64,000 bases of DNA from Aureimonas sp. Leaf427 (GTDB lineage: Bacteria > Pseudomonadota > Alphaproteobacteria > Rhizobiales > Rhizobiaceae). The stretch lies in the NCBI RefSeq assembly GCF_001425485.1, contig NZ_LMQW01000001.1, positions 99,016 through 163,015 on the forward strand, read 5' to 3'. A program made the translations under genes and the position numbers. A model generated the notes under the pieces. It had not been told where the DNA came from. It searched no databases and was given only the letters and a program-made list of their open reading frames with translations. Below, in pieces: positions 45,732 to 53,576 of this stretch. Position 1 is the stretch's first letter. Each line of letters starts with the position of its first letter.

Positions 45732-46726
45732 CGATGCGGCAAGAGGATCTCCATCGGCTCGAATCGGTGCCGGCGGGCCGGGTCGCGGCGCATTGGGCCG
45801 GCGCCGCCGTCACGGTGGTCGTCACCTATGCGGCGCTGGTCTGGCTCGCCCTCGCCATGACGCCGGAAGGCGCCGCCGGCGAGTTGCAGGACATGGTGAT
45901 GATCGAGCTGGAGCCGATGACGGCGTTCGAAGAGGCTCCGCCGCCCGCCCCCGAACCCGAAGTCGCGGAGGCGCCGCCCGCCGAGCTCGAACCCGTCGCG
46001 CAGCCCGAGCCCGAGCCGGAGTCTCCGGTCGTCCCCGAGCCCGAGCCATTACCGCCGGAGCCGACACCGCCTGAACCGGTCGTGCCCGATCCCGTGGTCC
46101 CCGAGACGGTGGTCCCCGAGCCCGTGGTCGAAGAGCCGGTCGTGCCGCCCGAGCCCGCGCCCGAGCCCCTGCCGCCCGAGACGGTCGAACCCCCTCCGGA
46201 GCCGACGACGGAGGAACTCGTCCCCGACCTGATGGAGACGAACACCATTGCCGAGGCGGTCATCAATCCGCCGGTTCCCCGGCTCCGTCCGCCCCCGCCC
46301 AAGCCGGTCGAGAAGAAGCCTGCTCCACCCAAGAAGGCCGAGCGTCCCAAGCCGAAAGTCGAGAAGCCACGTCGCGTCGCCGAGACGAAGGCGCCGACGC
46401 AGCGCTCCTCGGCCGCCCGGTCCGACGCGCCCGCCTCTCGCGCGTCCGCACAGGCACCGCGCGTCTCCACCGCCAGTTGGGCGGGAAAGGTCAACAGCCA
46501 TATCAGGCGCTTCAAACGATCCGTCGGCTCCAAAACGAAGACGTCCGGCGTGACGCGACTCGGCATGACGATCGATGCGAGCGGTCGGGTCAGCGGTTTG
46601 CGCGTCGTCTCGTCCTCCGGCAACGATGCCTTCGATGCCGAGGCCATCGCGCTCGTTCGCCGGGCGAGTCCCCTGCCGCCACCGCCCCAGGGCGGACAGC
46701 AGCTGACCTTGCCGGTGAAGATGTGA
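45728..46726 (+). CDS. tonB: TonB energy-transducing protein
   Basis: A 332-residue protein with an N-terminal membrane anchor (AGAAVTVVVTYAALVWLALAM). A very long Pro/Glu/Val spacer (about residues 60-180) and a Lys/Pro segment span the periplasm. The C-terminal TonB domain has WAGKVNSHIRRFKRSV, GMTIDASGRVSGLRVVSSSG and AIALVRRASPLPPPP. It couples ExbBD motor activity to outer-membrane iron or cobalamin receptors; none is encoded in this window. GTG 45728 overlaps the exbD stop; ATG 45734 is possible. Confidence 0.93.
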   Translation: MTMRQEDLHRLESVPAGRVAAHWAGAAVTVVVTYAALVWLALAMTPEGAAGELQDMVMIELEPMTAFEEAPPPAPEPEVAEAPPAELEPVAQPEPEPESPVVPEPEPLPPEPTPPEPVVPDPVVPETVVPEPVVEEPVVPPEPAPEPLPPETVEPPPEPTTEELVPDLMETNTIAEAVINPPVPRLRPPPPKPVEKKPAPPKKAERPKPKVEKPRRVAETKAPTQRSSAARSDAPASRASAQAPRVSTASWAGKVNSHIRRFKRSVGSKTKTSGVTRLGMTIDASGRVSGLRVVSSSGNDAFDAEAIALVRRASPLPPPPQGGQQLTLPVKM

Positions 46727-46774
46727 AAAGCGAACGAAAACAGGTCTTTTCGGCCGGCTTTCACCACGAAACGC

Positions 46775-46805
46775 GGTCCCGGCGAAAAAACCCATAGCGC
46801 CGGGA
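46775..46805 (+). terminator. Stem-loop after tonB
   Basis: GTCCCGGCG and CGCCGGGAC form a perfect nine-base stem with a 13-base A-rich loop, about 50 bp after tonB. There is no U-tract, so it may be a 3'-end stabiliser rather than a terminator. Confidence 0.4.
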
Positions 46806-46953
46806 CGGCAAAATGTGCCACACACGGCACGAACACCGCATGGTCGTCGTGACGATCGTGCGGTCGCCCTATGGAAGAATGTCTGCCGTTTGGCATCGTC
46901 CGTATCGGACGAGCGGACGGACCTTTGCTCGAACCACCAGGTTAGGACAGAAT

Positions 46954-47220
46954 TTGCGAGTCGAAGTTCGGGATAACAACATCGATCAGGCCCTTCGGGT
47001 CCTGAAGAAGAAGATGCAGCGCGAAGGCGTGTTTCGCGAAATGAAGGCGCGCTCCTTCTACGAGAAGCCCTCGGAGAAGCGCGTCCGCGAGAAGCAGGCC
47101 GCCATCAGCCGCGCCCGCAAGGTCGCCCGCAAGCAGCAGCAGCGCGAAGGCCTGATCCCCGGCCCGAAGAAGAAGCCGCTGGACGCCCGCGGCGCGCCGG
47201 CCGCGCGCGCAGCCTCCTGA
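46954..47220 (+). CDS. rpsU: 30S ribosomal protein S21
   Basis: An 88-residue basic protein of the small ribosomal subunit. [20 protein letters not shown] at the start, [21 protein letters not shown] and the Arg/Lys-rich C-terminus identify S21. It appears to start at TTG 46954 (AGGA six bases upstream), since S21 proteins begin at this point; the frame remains open to 46813 with unrelated residues. The C-terminal tail after about residue 75 ([17 protein letters not shown]) is lineage-specific. Confidence 0.92.
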   Translation: MRVEVRDNNIDQALRVLKKKMQREGVFREMKARSFYEKPSEKRVREKQAAISRARKVARKQQQREGLIPGPKKKPLDARGAPAARAAS

Positions 47221-47265
47221 TATCACGCCAGCCGCCGGCCTGACCGGCGGCGTCGGCACCGATCG

Positions 47266-47306
47266 AAAAGCGCTCTTGCGGCCCGTCCGCCGGAGCGCTT
47301 TTGTTT
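47266..47306 (+). terminator. Terminator of rpsU
   Basis: AAAAGCGCTC and GAGCGCTTTT form a perfect ten-base stem followed by TTTGTTTG, 46 bp after rpsU. A second smaller hairpin (GCCGCCGG/CCGGCGGC) lies between them. Confidence 0.85.
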
Positions 47307-47388
47307 GGGCGGTCGATATCCCGTGGTGCCCGGGTGAAGCCGCCGTCCCAGGAATCAGCCCCCGAAACATCCAACGGAAAGGCCCGCC

Positions 47389-47865
47389 ATGCCCGGCAAG
47401 ACGCATTCCTATTCCGTTACCGTCACCTGGACCGGCAACGAGGGCACGGGGACGTCGAGCGCTCGTGCCTATAGCCGCTCCCATCTCATCGAAGCATCGG
47501 GCAAGCCGCCGATTCCCGGCTCCTCCGATCCCAGCTTTCGCGGCGATCCCGCGCGGTGGAACCCCGAGGAGCTGCTCCTCGCTTCGCTCTCGGCCTGTCA
47601 CAAGCTCTGGTATCTCGGCCTCTGCGCCGGAGCCGGCATCGTCGTCCTCTCCTATGAGGACAAAGCCGTCGGCGAGATGATCGAGGAGCCGAACGGCGCC
47701 GGCCAGTTCACCTCCGTGACCCTCCGTCCCCGCGTCACCATCTCGTCCGCCTCGGCCGTCGCCGATGCCGAGGCTCTGCATCACAAGGCGCACGAGATGT
47801 GCTTCATCGCGAGATCGGTGAACTTTCCGGTCGGCGTCGAACCCAAGACGATTCGGGAAGCGTAG
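47389..47865 (+). CDS. OsmC-family protein
   Basis: A 158-residue OsmC/Ohr-superfamily protein. The two redox cysteines are in LLASLSACHKLWYLGLC and HEMCFIARSVNFPV, the standard spacing for thiol-dependent peroxide reduction. GNEGTGTSSARAYSRSHLI is the characteristic N-terminal strand. It probably detoxifies organic hydroperoxides. It is monocistronic and convergent with aroQ, 16 bp apart. Confidence 0.9.
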   Translation: MPGKTHSYSVTVTWTGNEGTGTSSARAYSRSHLIEASGKPPIPGSSDPSFRGDPARWNPEELLLASLSACHKLWYLGLCAGAGIVVLSYEDKAVGEMIEEPNGAGQFTSVTLRPRVTISSASAVADAEALHHKAHEMCFIARSVNFPVGVEPKTIREA

Positions 47866-47881
47866 AAACGGCGAGCCTTCC

Positions 47882-48307
47882 TCAGCCCGCCAGCAGCGCC
47901 TCCAGCGCGAGCGTGTAGGAGAGCGGGCCGAAACCGGCGATGACGCCGCGGCAGACGGGCGCGATCATGGAATGGTGGCGGAAGCTCTCGCGGGCGTGGA
48001 CGTTCGAGAGATGCACCTCGATCACCTCCGCCTTTGCGCCCGAGATCGCATCGCGCATCGCGATGGACGTGTGCGTATAGGCGCCGGCATTGAGGATGAC
48101 CGCCACGCCCGCCTGCCCCGACTCCTGAATGGCGGTCACGAGGTCGCCCTCGTGGTTCGACTGGCGAAAGGCAATCTCGGCACGCCCGGCCGCCCGCTCG
48201 CGAAGGTCCGCCTCGATATCGGCCAGCGTCTTCGCCCCGTAGATGCCGGGCTCGCGCAGGCCGAGAAGGTTGAGGTTCGGGCCGTTGAGGACGAGGATCT
48301 TGCGCAT
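47882..48307 (-). CDS. aroQ: Type II 3-dehydroquinate dehydratase
   Basis: A 141-residue dodecameric enzyme of the shikimate pathway, converting 3-dehydroquinate to 3-dehydroshikimate. Motifs are VLNGPNLNLLGLREPGIYG (with the catalytic Tyr), RQSNHEGDLV, ILNAGAYTHTSIAMRDA, and EVHLSNVHARESFRHHS with the catalytic His. Length is exactly typical. No accB/accC genes follow, although these often accompany aroQ. Confidence 0.95.
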   Translation of the reverse strand: MRKILVLNGPNLNLLGLREPGIYGAKTLADIEADLRERAAGRAEIAFRQSNHEGDLVTAIQESGQAGVAVILNAGAYTHTSIAMRDAISGAKAEVIEVHLSNVHARESFRHHSMIAPVCRGVIAGFGPLSYTLALEALLAG

Positions 48308-48406
48308 GGCGGGCTTGGCTCCACAGGACCGCCGCCGGCGGCGGGATCGGGACGGGTGACGGATCGCGATCCATACCCTGCCGACGCCCCGCGTCCAATG
48401 CCGGCG

Positions 48407-49282
48407 CTATCGGCGGTCGAGCTGGCTTTGGCGCATCCTGAAGCCAGCCGCGCGCTCCAATGTCAGATCGGCGATGCAGTGCGGGCAGGAGACGCCGAGT
48501 TCGTAGGCGGGCGCTGCCAGATCCTCCGCCGAGAGGGGCGCGCCGCAGCCGTAGCAGCGGTCCCATTCGGCCTCGGCCAGTCCGTGCCCCAGCGCCACCC
48601 GCCCGTCGAAGACGAAGCACTCGCCCTGCCAGCGGCTCTCCTCGGGAGGAACCTCCTCCAGATATTTGAGGATGCCGCCCTTGAGGTGGTAGACCTCGGA
48701 AAAGCCGTGCGCCAGCATGTAGGACGAGGCCTTCTCGCAGCGGATGCCGCCGGTACAGAACATCGCGACCTTGCGTGTGCGCGCCGGATCGAGCGTTTCG
48801 GCGACGAAATCCTTGAATTCGGTAAACGTCTCGATCCCCGGATCGACCGCGCCCTCGAACGTGCCGACGCGCGTCTCGTAGGTGTTGCGCGTATCGAGGA
48901 CCAGCACGTCGGGATCGGCGATCAGCGCGTTCCAGTCCTTCGGCTCGACATAGGTGCCGACCTGCCTCGTCGGGTCCGCCTCCGGCGCGCGCATGGTGAT
49001 GATCTCGCGCTTCAGCCGCACCTTCAGCCGGTTGAAGGGCTTCTCCTCGGCGCCCGAGAATTTCAGCTCGCCCTGCCGCACGCCGAAGAGACCGTCGAGC
49101 CCGTCGATCAGGCCGGCCATCGCCGCGTCGGGCGCCGCCAGCGTGCCGTTCACGCCTTCCGGCGCGACGAGCAGCGTGCCGCAGGCGCCGGCCGCCTCCA
49201 GGACGGCGAGCGCCTCGACCTTAAGGCGCGCGGGATCGTCGAGCGCGACGAAACGGTAGAGGGCGGCGACCGACCAGTTCAA
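48407..49282 (-). CDS. trhO: tRNA uridine-34 hydroxylase TrhO (rhodanese-related)
   Basis: A 291-residue protein of the YceA/TrhO family, which makes 5-hydroxyuridine at the tRNA wobble position. The N-terminal acylphosphatase-like domain has GTLLVAPEGVNGTLA. The rhodanese domain has VLDTRNTYETRVGTFEGA and the active Cys loop FCTGGIRCEKAS. The C-terminus has two CxxC pairs (CYGCG and CPHC) that could bind zinc. It lies 10 bp after the desuccinylase-like gene on the same strand. Confidence 0.92.
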   Translation of the reverse strand: MNWSVAALYRFVALDDPARLKVEALAVLEAAGACGTLLVAPEGVNGTLAAPDAAMAGLIDGLDGLFGVRQGELKFSGAEEKPFNRLKVRLKREIITMRAPEADPTRQVGTYVEPKDWNALIADPDVLVLDTRNTYETRVGTFEGAVDPGIETFTEFKDFVAETLDPARTRKVAMFCTGGIRCEKASSYMLAHGFSEVYHLKGGILKYLEEVPPEESRWQGECFVFDGRVALGHGLAEAEWDRCYGCGAPLSAEDLAAPAYELGVSCPHCIADLTLERAAGFRMRQSQLDRR

Positions 49283-49292
49283 GGCGCGCCTC

Positions 49293-50351
49293 TCAGGATT
49301 CCAGCGAGCCCGGCCGCGCGGTCGCGGAGGGGCTTGTGCCGAGAAGCTTCAAGAGATCCTCGCCCGTGCGCGTCAGGCGCTGGCGGCGGCGCGTCAGCAC
49401 GAGGCCCGACTGCGGGGCCGTGACGACCGTCTCGCCGCCGGCCTCGCCCGGCGCGGTCACGATGGTGACGAGCGGCTGGCCGGCCTGCACCTCGTCGCCG
49501 GGGCCGGCATGGAAGAGCAGCGCGCCGCCGACGGGCGCGCGGATCATCTCCACATGATCCAGCGGCGTCACGGGGCCCGACCAGGGAGCGAGCGGCGCCA
49601 CGCTTTCGTCGCGGATCGTGCCGCGCGCGACGAGGAAGCGGTAGAGCCCGGCCGCGTCCGCCTCGGCGAAAGCCGGCGTCACGTCCATCATGCCGCGAAA
49701 CTCGACGGTCGTGACCGCGATGCGATTCCAGGTCTCGTCATCGGCCGGAAGCCCCTTGTAGGGCGACCAGGCCGCTTCCTCGAAGGCGCCGTCGGACGTC
49801 TCGTCCCAGATGAGGATGGCCTTGGCGCCGAGCGCGGAGGCGAGGTCCTGCAGATGCGGCCAGAGCTGGCGCGCGACGTAAAGATAAGAGGGGCTCTCGT
49901 CGTCGCTGTGCAGGTCGAGAACGATCTCGTGGCCGAGCGCGAGCTTGAGAAGCCGCGCCTTCAGGCGCTTCTCCGCCGGGATCGGCGCGTCGTCGCCGGG
50001 AAGGCCGCTCGTGTCGGTGGTGGCGAGAAGCGGGAAGTCGCGGTTGAAGTTCGTGCGGGTCTGAAGGCCGAAACGCCCGAGATGCTCGTGGAAGACATGC
50101 TGGCCCGTTGCGATCGGATTGGCCTGCGGAACGAGGGTGATGCGTCCGAGGAGCCGGCCTTCCCGCTCGGCGGCCTCCAGCATCGGCACCAGCCGATGCA
50201 GCGCGACGGTGCCGGCCAGTTCGTTGCCGTGCAGCGCGGCCTGGAGATAGGCGCCGGGGGCCCCCTCCTCGGTTCCCTCGAAGGAAAGGACGGGAAAGCG
50301 CCACTCGGTGCCCGGCGTGTCGCCCTTCAGGATTTCGACGGTCTTCTTCAT
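49293..50351 (-). CDS. Succinylglutamate desuccinylase/aspartoacylase family protein
   Basis: A 352-residue M14-like zinc deacylase. Zinc ligands are suggested by QAALHGNELAGT (H-x-x-E) and VLDLHSDDES (His). TNFNRDFP is the family's substrate loop. The C-terminal 100 residues form a beta-rich domain (AGPGDEVQAGQPLVTIV) like a biotinyl or lipoyl-type flap. It could remove acyl groups from an N-acyl amino acid; the AstE reaction is not proven. ATG 50351 follows AGGACCTG. It is divergent from the GntR regulator, which may control it. Confidence 0.85.
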   Translation of the reverse strand: MKKTVEILKGDTPGTEWRFPVLSFEGTEEGAPGAYLQAALHGNELAGTVALHRLVPMLEAAEREGRLLGRITLVPQANPIATGQHVFHEHLGRFGLQTRTNFNRDFPLLATTDTSGLPGDDAPIPAEKRLKARLLKLALGHEIVLDLHSDDESPSYLYVARQLWPHLQDLASALGAKAILIWDETSDGAFEEAAWSPYKGLPADDETWNRIAVTTVEFRGMMDVTPAFAEADAAGLYRFLVARGTIRDESVAPLAPWSGPVTPLDHVEMIRAPVGGALLFHAGPGDEVQAGQPLVTIVTAPGEAGGETVVTAPQSGLVLTRRRQRLTRTGEDLLKLLGTSPSATARPGSLES

Positions 50352-50517
50352 GGCGGCAGGTCCTTTGGCGAAAGGCAGTCGGCGGCGAAGGGCGTTTGCC
50401 GCGGTTTTCCGCCGGACGGCGCGGAAAGGCAAGGGCGCAGGTCCTTCACGCGCCCGGCCCGGCGTTGCGGGGGCCCGCGCCTTGGCTTATGCGACAGGTC
50501 TGACTGGAGGCGCGAAA

Positions 50518-51219
50518 ATGCCGCTCGATCTCATACCGCCGGATGCGCTGGTCTCCTCGCGGAGCACGATCGCGGAATCGATCTATGAGGAGCTTCGCCG
50601 CGCCATTCTCGAACTCCGGCTCCAGCCGGGCACCAAGATTTCCGAGGCCGAGATCGCCAAGCGGCTGGGCGTCTCGCGCCAGCCGGTGCGCGAGGCCTTC
50701 GCAAGGCTCGGCCGCTCCGGCTACCTGCGCATCCAGCCCCAGCGCGCGACCGAGATCGTGCGCATCTCGACGCGCGAGGTGATGAATGCGCACTTCATCC
50801 GCGAGGCGCTCGAGGTCGCGACCGCCCGCCGGGCCGCCGACCGCGCGACGCCGGCCATGCTGGACCGCCTGTCGGCGCTCCTCTCGCGGCAGGACGCCGC
50901 CCAGCGGGCGGACGATCGGACCGCCTTTCAGCGCGAGGACGACGCCTTCCACCTCGCCATCGCCGAGGAAGCCGGCTGCGGCTTCGCCTGGCGCCTGATC
51001 GACGAGCAGAAGGCGCAGATGGACCGCGTGCGCTTCCTCGCCCTCGCCTTCGGCCAGCCGGACGCGCTGGACGACCACCGACGGATCTTCGATGCGCTGA
51101 GCGCCGGCGATCCCGACGCCGCCGAGACCGCCATGCGCGCCCATCTCGCACGCATCGTGGAGATCGTGGAACGGCTTCGCGGCGAGTTCTCGCACTACTT
51201 CCAGGAAGAGAATTTCTAG
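50518..51219 (+). CDS. GntR-family regulator (FadR subfamily)
   Basis: A 233-residue repressor. The N-terminal winged helix is TIAESIYEELRRAILELRLQ followed by LGVSRQPVREAFARLGRSGY, and the C-terminal FCD domain has HFIREALEVATARRA, the FHLAIAEEAG metal site, and a late His-containing helix (MRAHLARIVEI). FCD domains bind small carboxylates with a metal. GGAGG lies eight bases before ATG. The divergent desuccinylase-like gene is the probable target. Its end overlaps mntR by four bases, convergently. Confidence 0.9.
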   Translation: MPLDLIPPDALVSSRSTIAESIYEELRRAILELRLQPGTKISEAEIAKRLGVSRQPVREAFARLGRSGYLRIQPQRATEIVRISTREVMNAHFIREALEVATARRAADRATPAMLDRLSALLSRQDAAQRADDRTAFQREDDAFHLAIAEEAGCGFAWRLIDEQKAQMDRVRFLALAFGQPDALDDHRRIFDALSAGDPDAAETAMRAHLARIVEIVERLRGEFSHYFQEENF

Positions 51220-51650
51220 CGCTTCAGGTGCTTTCGGAAGGCTTCCAGCGTTTCCGGCCCGACATGATGCTCGATCCCCTCCGCGTCCAGCTCCGCCGCC
51301 TCCGGCGAGACGCCGAGCGAGAGGAGAAAGTCCTCGACCAGCCGATGCCGCGCCCGGGCCGCGAGGGCGACCTCCCGGCCCCGTTCGGTCAGGAAGATCG
51401 CGCGATAGGGCTCGGAATTGACGAGCCCGTCCCGGATGAGGCGCTGGACGGTGCGAGCGACGGTGCCGGGCGAGACGCCGAAACAATCGGCGAGATCGGC
51501 CGAGCGCGCCTCGCCGCGCGTCGCGATCAGATCGTCGATCATCTCGACATAGTCTTCGGCGAGCTCGGACTGATGCGCCTCGCGCACCCGCGCGAAACGG
51601 GCCGCATGGCGCAGCGCCGACATCTCACCCCTGTCCCCACCGTCCGTCAT
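51216..51650 (-). CDS. mntR: Manganese-responsive regulator MntR (DtxR family)
   Basis: A 144-residue DtxR-type repressor. The winged helix is DYVEMIDDLIATRGEARSAD followed by FGVSPGTVARTVQRLIRDGL, and the metal-binding and dimer part includes RHRLVEDFLLSLGVSPEAAELDAEGIEHHVGPE, with the His and Glu ligands typical of MntR. It should repress manganese importers or activate exporters when manganese is high. ATG 51650 follows GGAAGGGGT. It is divergent from a TerC gene, a plausible manganese exporter. Confidence 0.88.
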   Translation of the reverse strand: MTDGGDRGEMSALRHAARFARVREAHQSELAEDYVEMIDDLIATRGEARSADLADCFGVSPGTVARTVQRLIRDGLVNSEPYRAIFLTERGREVALAARARHRLVEDFLLSLGVSPEAAELDAEGIEHHVGPETLEAFRKHLKR

Positions 51651-52069
51651 TCCACCCCTTCCGGTATCCGCATCCGCTCCATCCGTGGTGCCGGCGGCGA
51701 AGGCCGGCGCGATGCGCCGGTCTCCTCCGGGCCAGCGCCATGGAAAGACAGGCTCTAACCCGTCGCCGCCCGCCGTGCAAAGTTTGCCCTCGGACAAACC
51801 GACCCTTGCATCCACCGGTGGTCGAACGCATCGCCGTTGCCGACTTGCCGCGCCGCGAAGACTTCCGTCGATTTCGACCGATGCGCGAACCGTTTCGGGC
51901 GCCGCGCCTCTTGCAACACAAGGTCTCTTCAGCGAGGAGGATTGACCCTCCGGCCGGCACGGTCTCGACGCCGCCGGAGAACGGAGCGAAGCCGCCGGAT
52001 GGGCGGGCGGCAGGCACATCGCGAAGAGACCGGGCGGGCGCGCCGGGCGGACGATCGAAGGATCAAGGC
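51651..52069. other. mntR-terC divergent intergenic region
   Basis: A 419-bp gap with no gene. It contains a dyad at 51782-51799 (GTTTG-n-CC, two bases, GG-n-CAAAC) that could be an operator for MntR or another regulator. The conserved blocks of the manganese yybP-ykoY riboswitch, often found before terC genes, were looked for and not seen. Confidence 0.45.
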
Positions 52070-52783
52070 ATGGATTTCCTGACGACAGCATCGCTGACGG
52101 CACTTCTGCAGATCGTCATGATCGATCTCGTCCTGGCGGGCGACAATGCGATCGTCATCGGCCTTGCGGCGGCCGGCCTTCCCAAGGACCAGCGGGCGAA
52201 GGCCATCCTCGTCGGCATCATCTTCGCCACCGGCCTTCGCATTCTCTTCGCCGCCATCACGCAGCAGCTTCTGGAACTCGGCGGCGCGCTCCTCATCGGC
52301 GGCGGCCTGCTGCTTCTCTACGTCTGCTGGAAGATGTGGCGCGAGCTGCGCACGCCGCAGCACGATCTCGATGCCGCGGAAGGCGCGCTGAACGCGGACG
52401 GAACGTTGGCCGAGGGCGCCCCGCGCAAGACCTTCGCGCAGGCCGCCTGGCAGATCGTCATCGCCGACGTCTCCATGTCGCTCGACAACGTGCTGGCGGT
52501 GGCGGGTGCTGCGGGCGAGCATCTCTGGGTTCTCGTCGTCGGCCTCATTCTCTCCATCGCGCTGATGGGCCTTGCCGCGAACTACATCGCGCGCCTTCTC
52601 AACCGGCACCGCTGGATCGCCTATGTCGGCCTCGTCATCATCCTCTATGTCGCGCTGAAGATGCTGGTCGAAGGCGCGGAGGCCGTCTGGCCCGGCACGT
52701 TCGACTGGCTGCCCTTCTTCGGCGGCCACGGCGCGACGGTGCCTGCCGCGACGCCCGCCCCGGCCCTCGCGCCGGCCGGCTGA
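52070..52783 (+). CDS. TerC-family membrane protein (probable metal exporter)
   Basis: A 237-residue protein with seven or so membrane helices. The two TerC signatures are present, each with an acidic residue inside the membrane: MIDLVLAGDNAIVIGLAAAG and IVIADVSMSLDNVLAVAGAA. TerC/Alx/YceF relatives export manganese and help metalate exported proteins. Its position divergent from mntR supports a manganese role. The last 20 residues are Ala/Pro-rich. Confidence 0.9.
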   Translation: MDFLTTASLTALLQIVMIDLVLAGDNAIVIGLAAAGLPKDQRAKAILVGIIFATGLRILFAAITQQLLELGGALLIGGGLLLLYVCWKMWRELRTPQHDLDAAEGALNADGTLAEGAPRKTFAQAAWQIVIADVSMSLDNVLAVAGAAGEHLWVLVVGLILSIALMGLAANYIARLLNRHRWIAYVGLVIILYVALKMLVEGAEAVWPGTFDWLPFFGGHGATVPAATPAPALAPAG

Positions 52784-53202
52784 ACCAGAACAGCGATCGA
52801 AGGCCCGCTCCGGCGGGCGTTCGGCTCGCTCCTCCAGATCGTCTTATAAGATCATCGAGGAGGCGACAGCCGTCGCCCTCCTCCCATGGCACCGGAACCG
52901 GACCGAGAATGGCGACCTCTGCGCCGCATCGGTCTCGGGCCGGGAGACCCGAAGAGGTCACAGACGACGAGAGATGCCCCCGGCGCCGATCGAATCGGTC
53001 GGTTCCAGACGCAAAAAGACCCGCGGAGCCGAGCTCACGCGGGTCTTTTTCTATCGGTGTCGAAATTCGGTCCGAGGGAGACGCGCGCTGCGATCGAGAC
53101 GGCTCGAGAGCTGCGCGATCCATGCCTCGATCGAGAGGCGGACCGAGCCATCGGACCCCGCCGTCCCCGTTCGGGACGGCCGAGCCCTGACGATCCAGAT
53201 GC
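52784..53202. other. Intergenic region, possible small RNA
   Basis: No open frame is supported. It holds a palindromic TCTTATAAGA at about 52844-52853, a strong hairpin (GGCGAC/GTCGCC with flanking pairs) at about 52857-52884, and a very strong terminator at 53013-53050 that is 230 bp away from terC. Another perfect hairpin (GCCGTCCC/GGGACGGC) lies at 53160-53180, near the 3' end of the small minus-strand gene. Confidence 0.45.
53013..53050 (+). terminator. Strong rho-independent terminator
   Basis: AAAAAGACCCGCG and CGCGGGTCTTTTT pair perfectly over 13 bases with a U-tract. It is symmetric and could act in both directions. The nearest plus-strand gene (terC) ends 230 bp upstream. Confidence 0.88.
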
Positions 53203-53388
53203 TTAGTAGGCGGTGCCGATGCGGTCCCAACGGGCGGCGTCGATGCCGACGGCCTCGAGGGCGCGGTTGGACGGGCGACGACCGGCTTCCGCAGCGGCCG
53301 CGCAGGCCTGGGCTCCCGCGAAGACGTCCACGATCGACGAGAACGTCGAGCGGATCGAGCGGTGGGCGCGGCTGTTCGGGCGGGTCAT
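53203..53388 (-). CDS. Small conserved-looking protein
   Basis: A 61-residue protein beginning TRPNSRAHRSIRSTFSSIVDVF and ending ALEAVGIDAARWDRIGTAY. The C-terminal part resembles the short motif of DUF1127-like proteins of alphaproteobacteria (RxxxLExLGID), but assignment is tentative. A strong AGGAGAGA precedes ATG 53388. Function is unknown. Its codon use is normal for the genome. Confidence 0.7.
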   Translation of the reverse strand: MTRPNSRAHRSIRSTFSSIVDVFAGAQACAAAAEAGRRPSNRALEAVGIDAARWDRIGTAY

Positions 53389-53576
53389 TGGGTCTCTCCT
53401 GTTGTGTTGAGACCAATATGGCAGTGCACCATACTTTGCAGAAGTGCTGGGATCAGACCGCAGCCATGCGCTAGGCGCAGGGCATTTGCCCTTGAATCAC
53501 TCCGTAAAATTCAGCTTTGGGCAAGCTTTCGATGATAGGGGCGCCGTCCGGCGTCGCCTTCCAGATCGGCACAGCG

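Noticed and set aside
51651-52069. yybP-ykoY manganese riboswitch before terC
   Set aside because: The conserved aptamer blocks are not present on reading; only unrelated GC-rich stems are seen.
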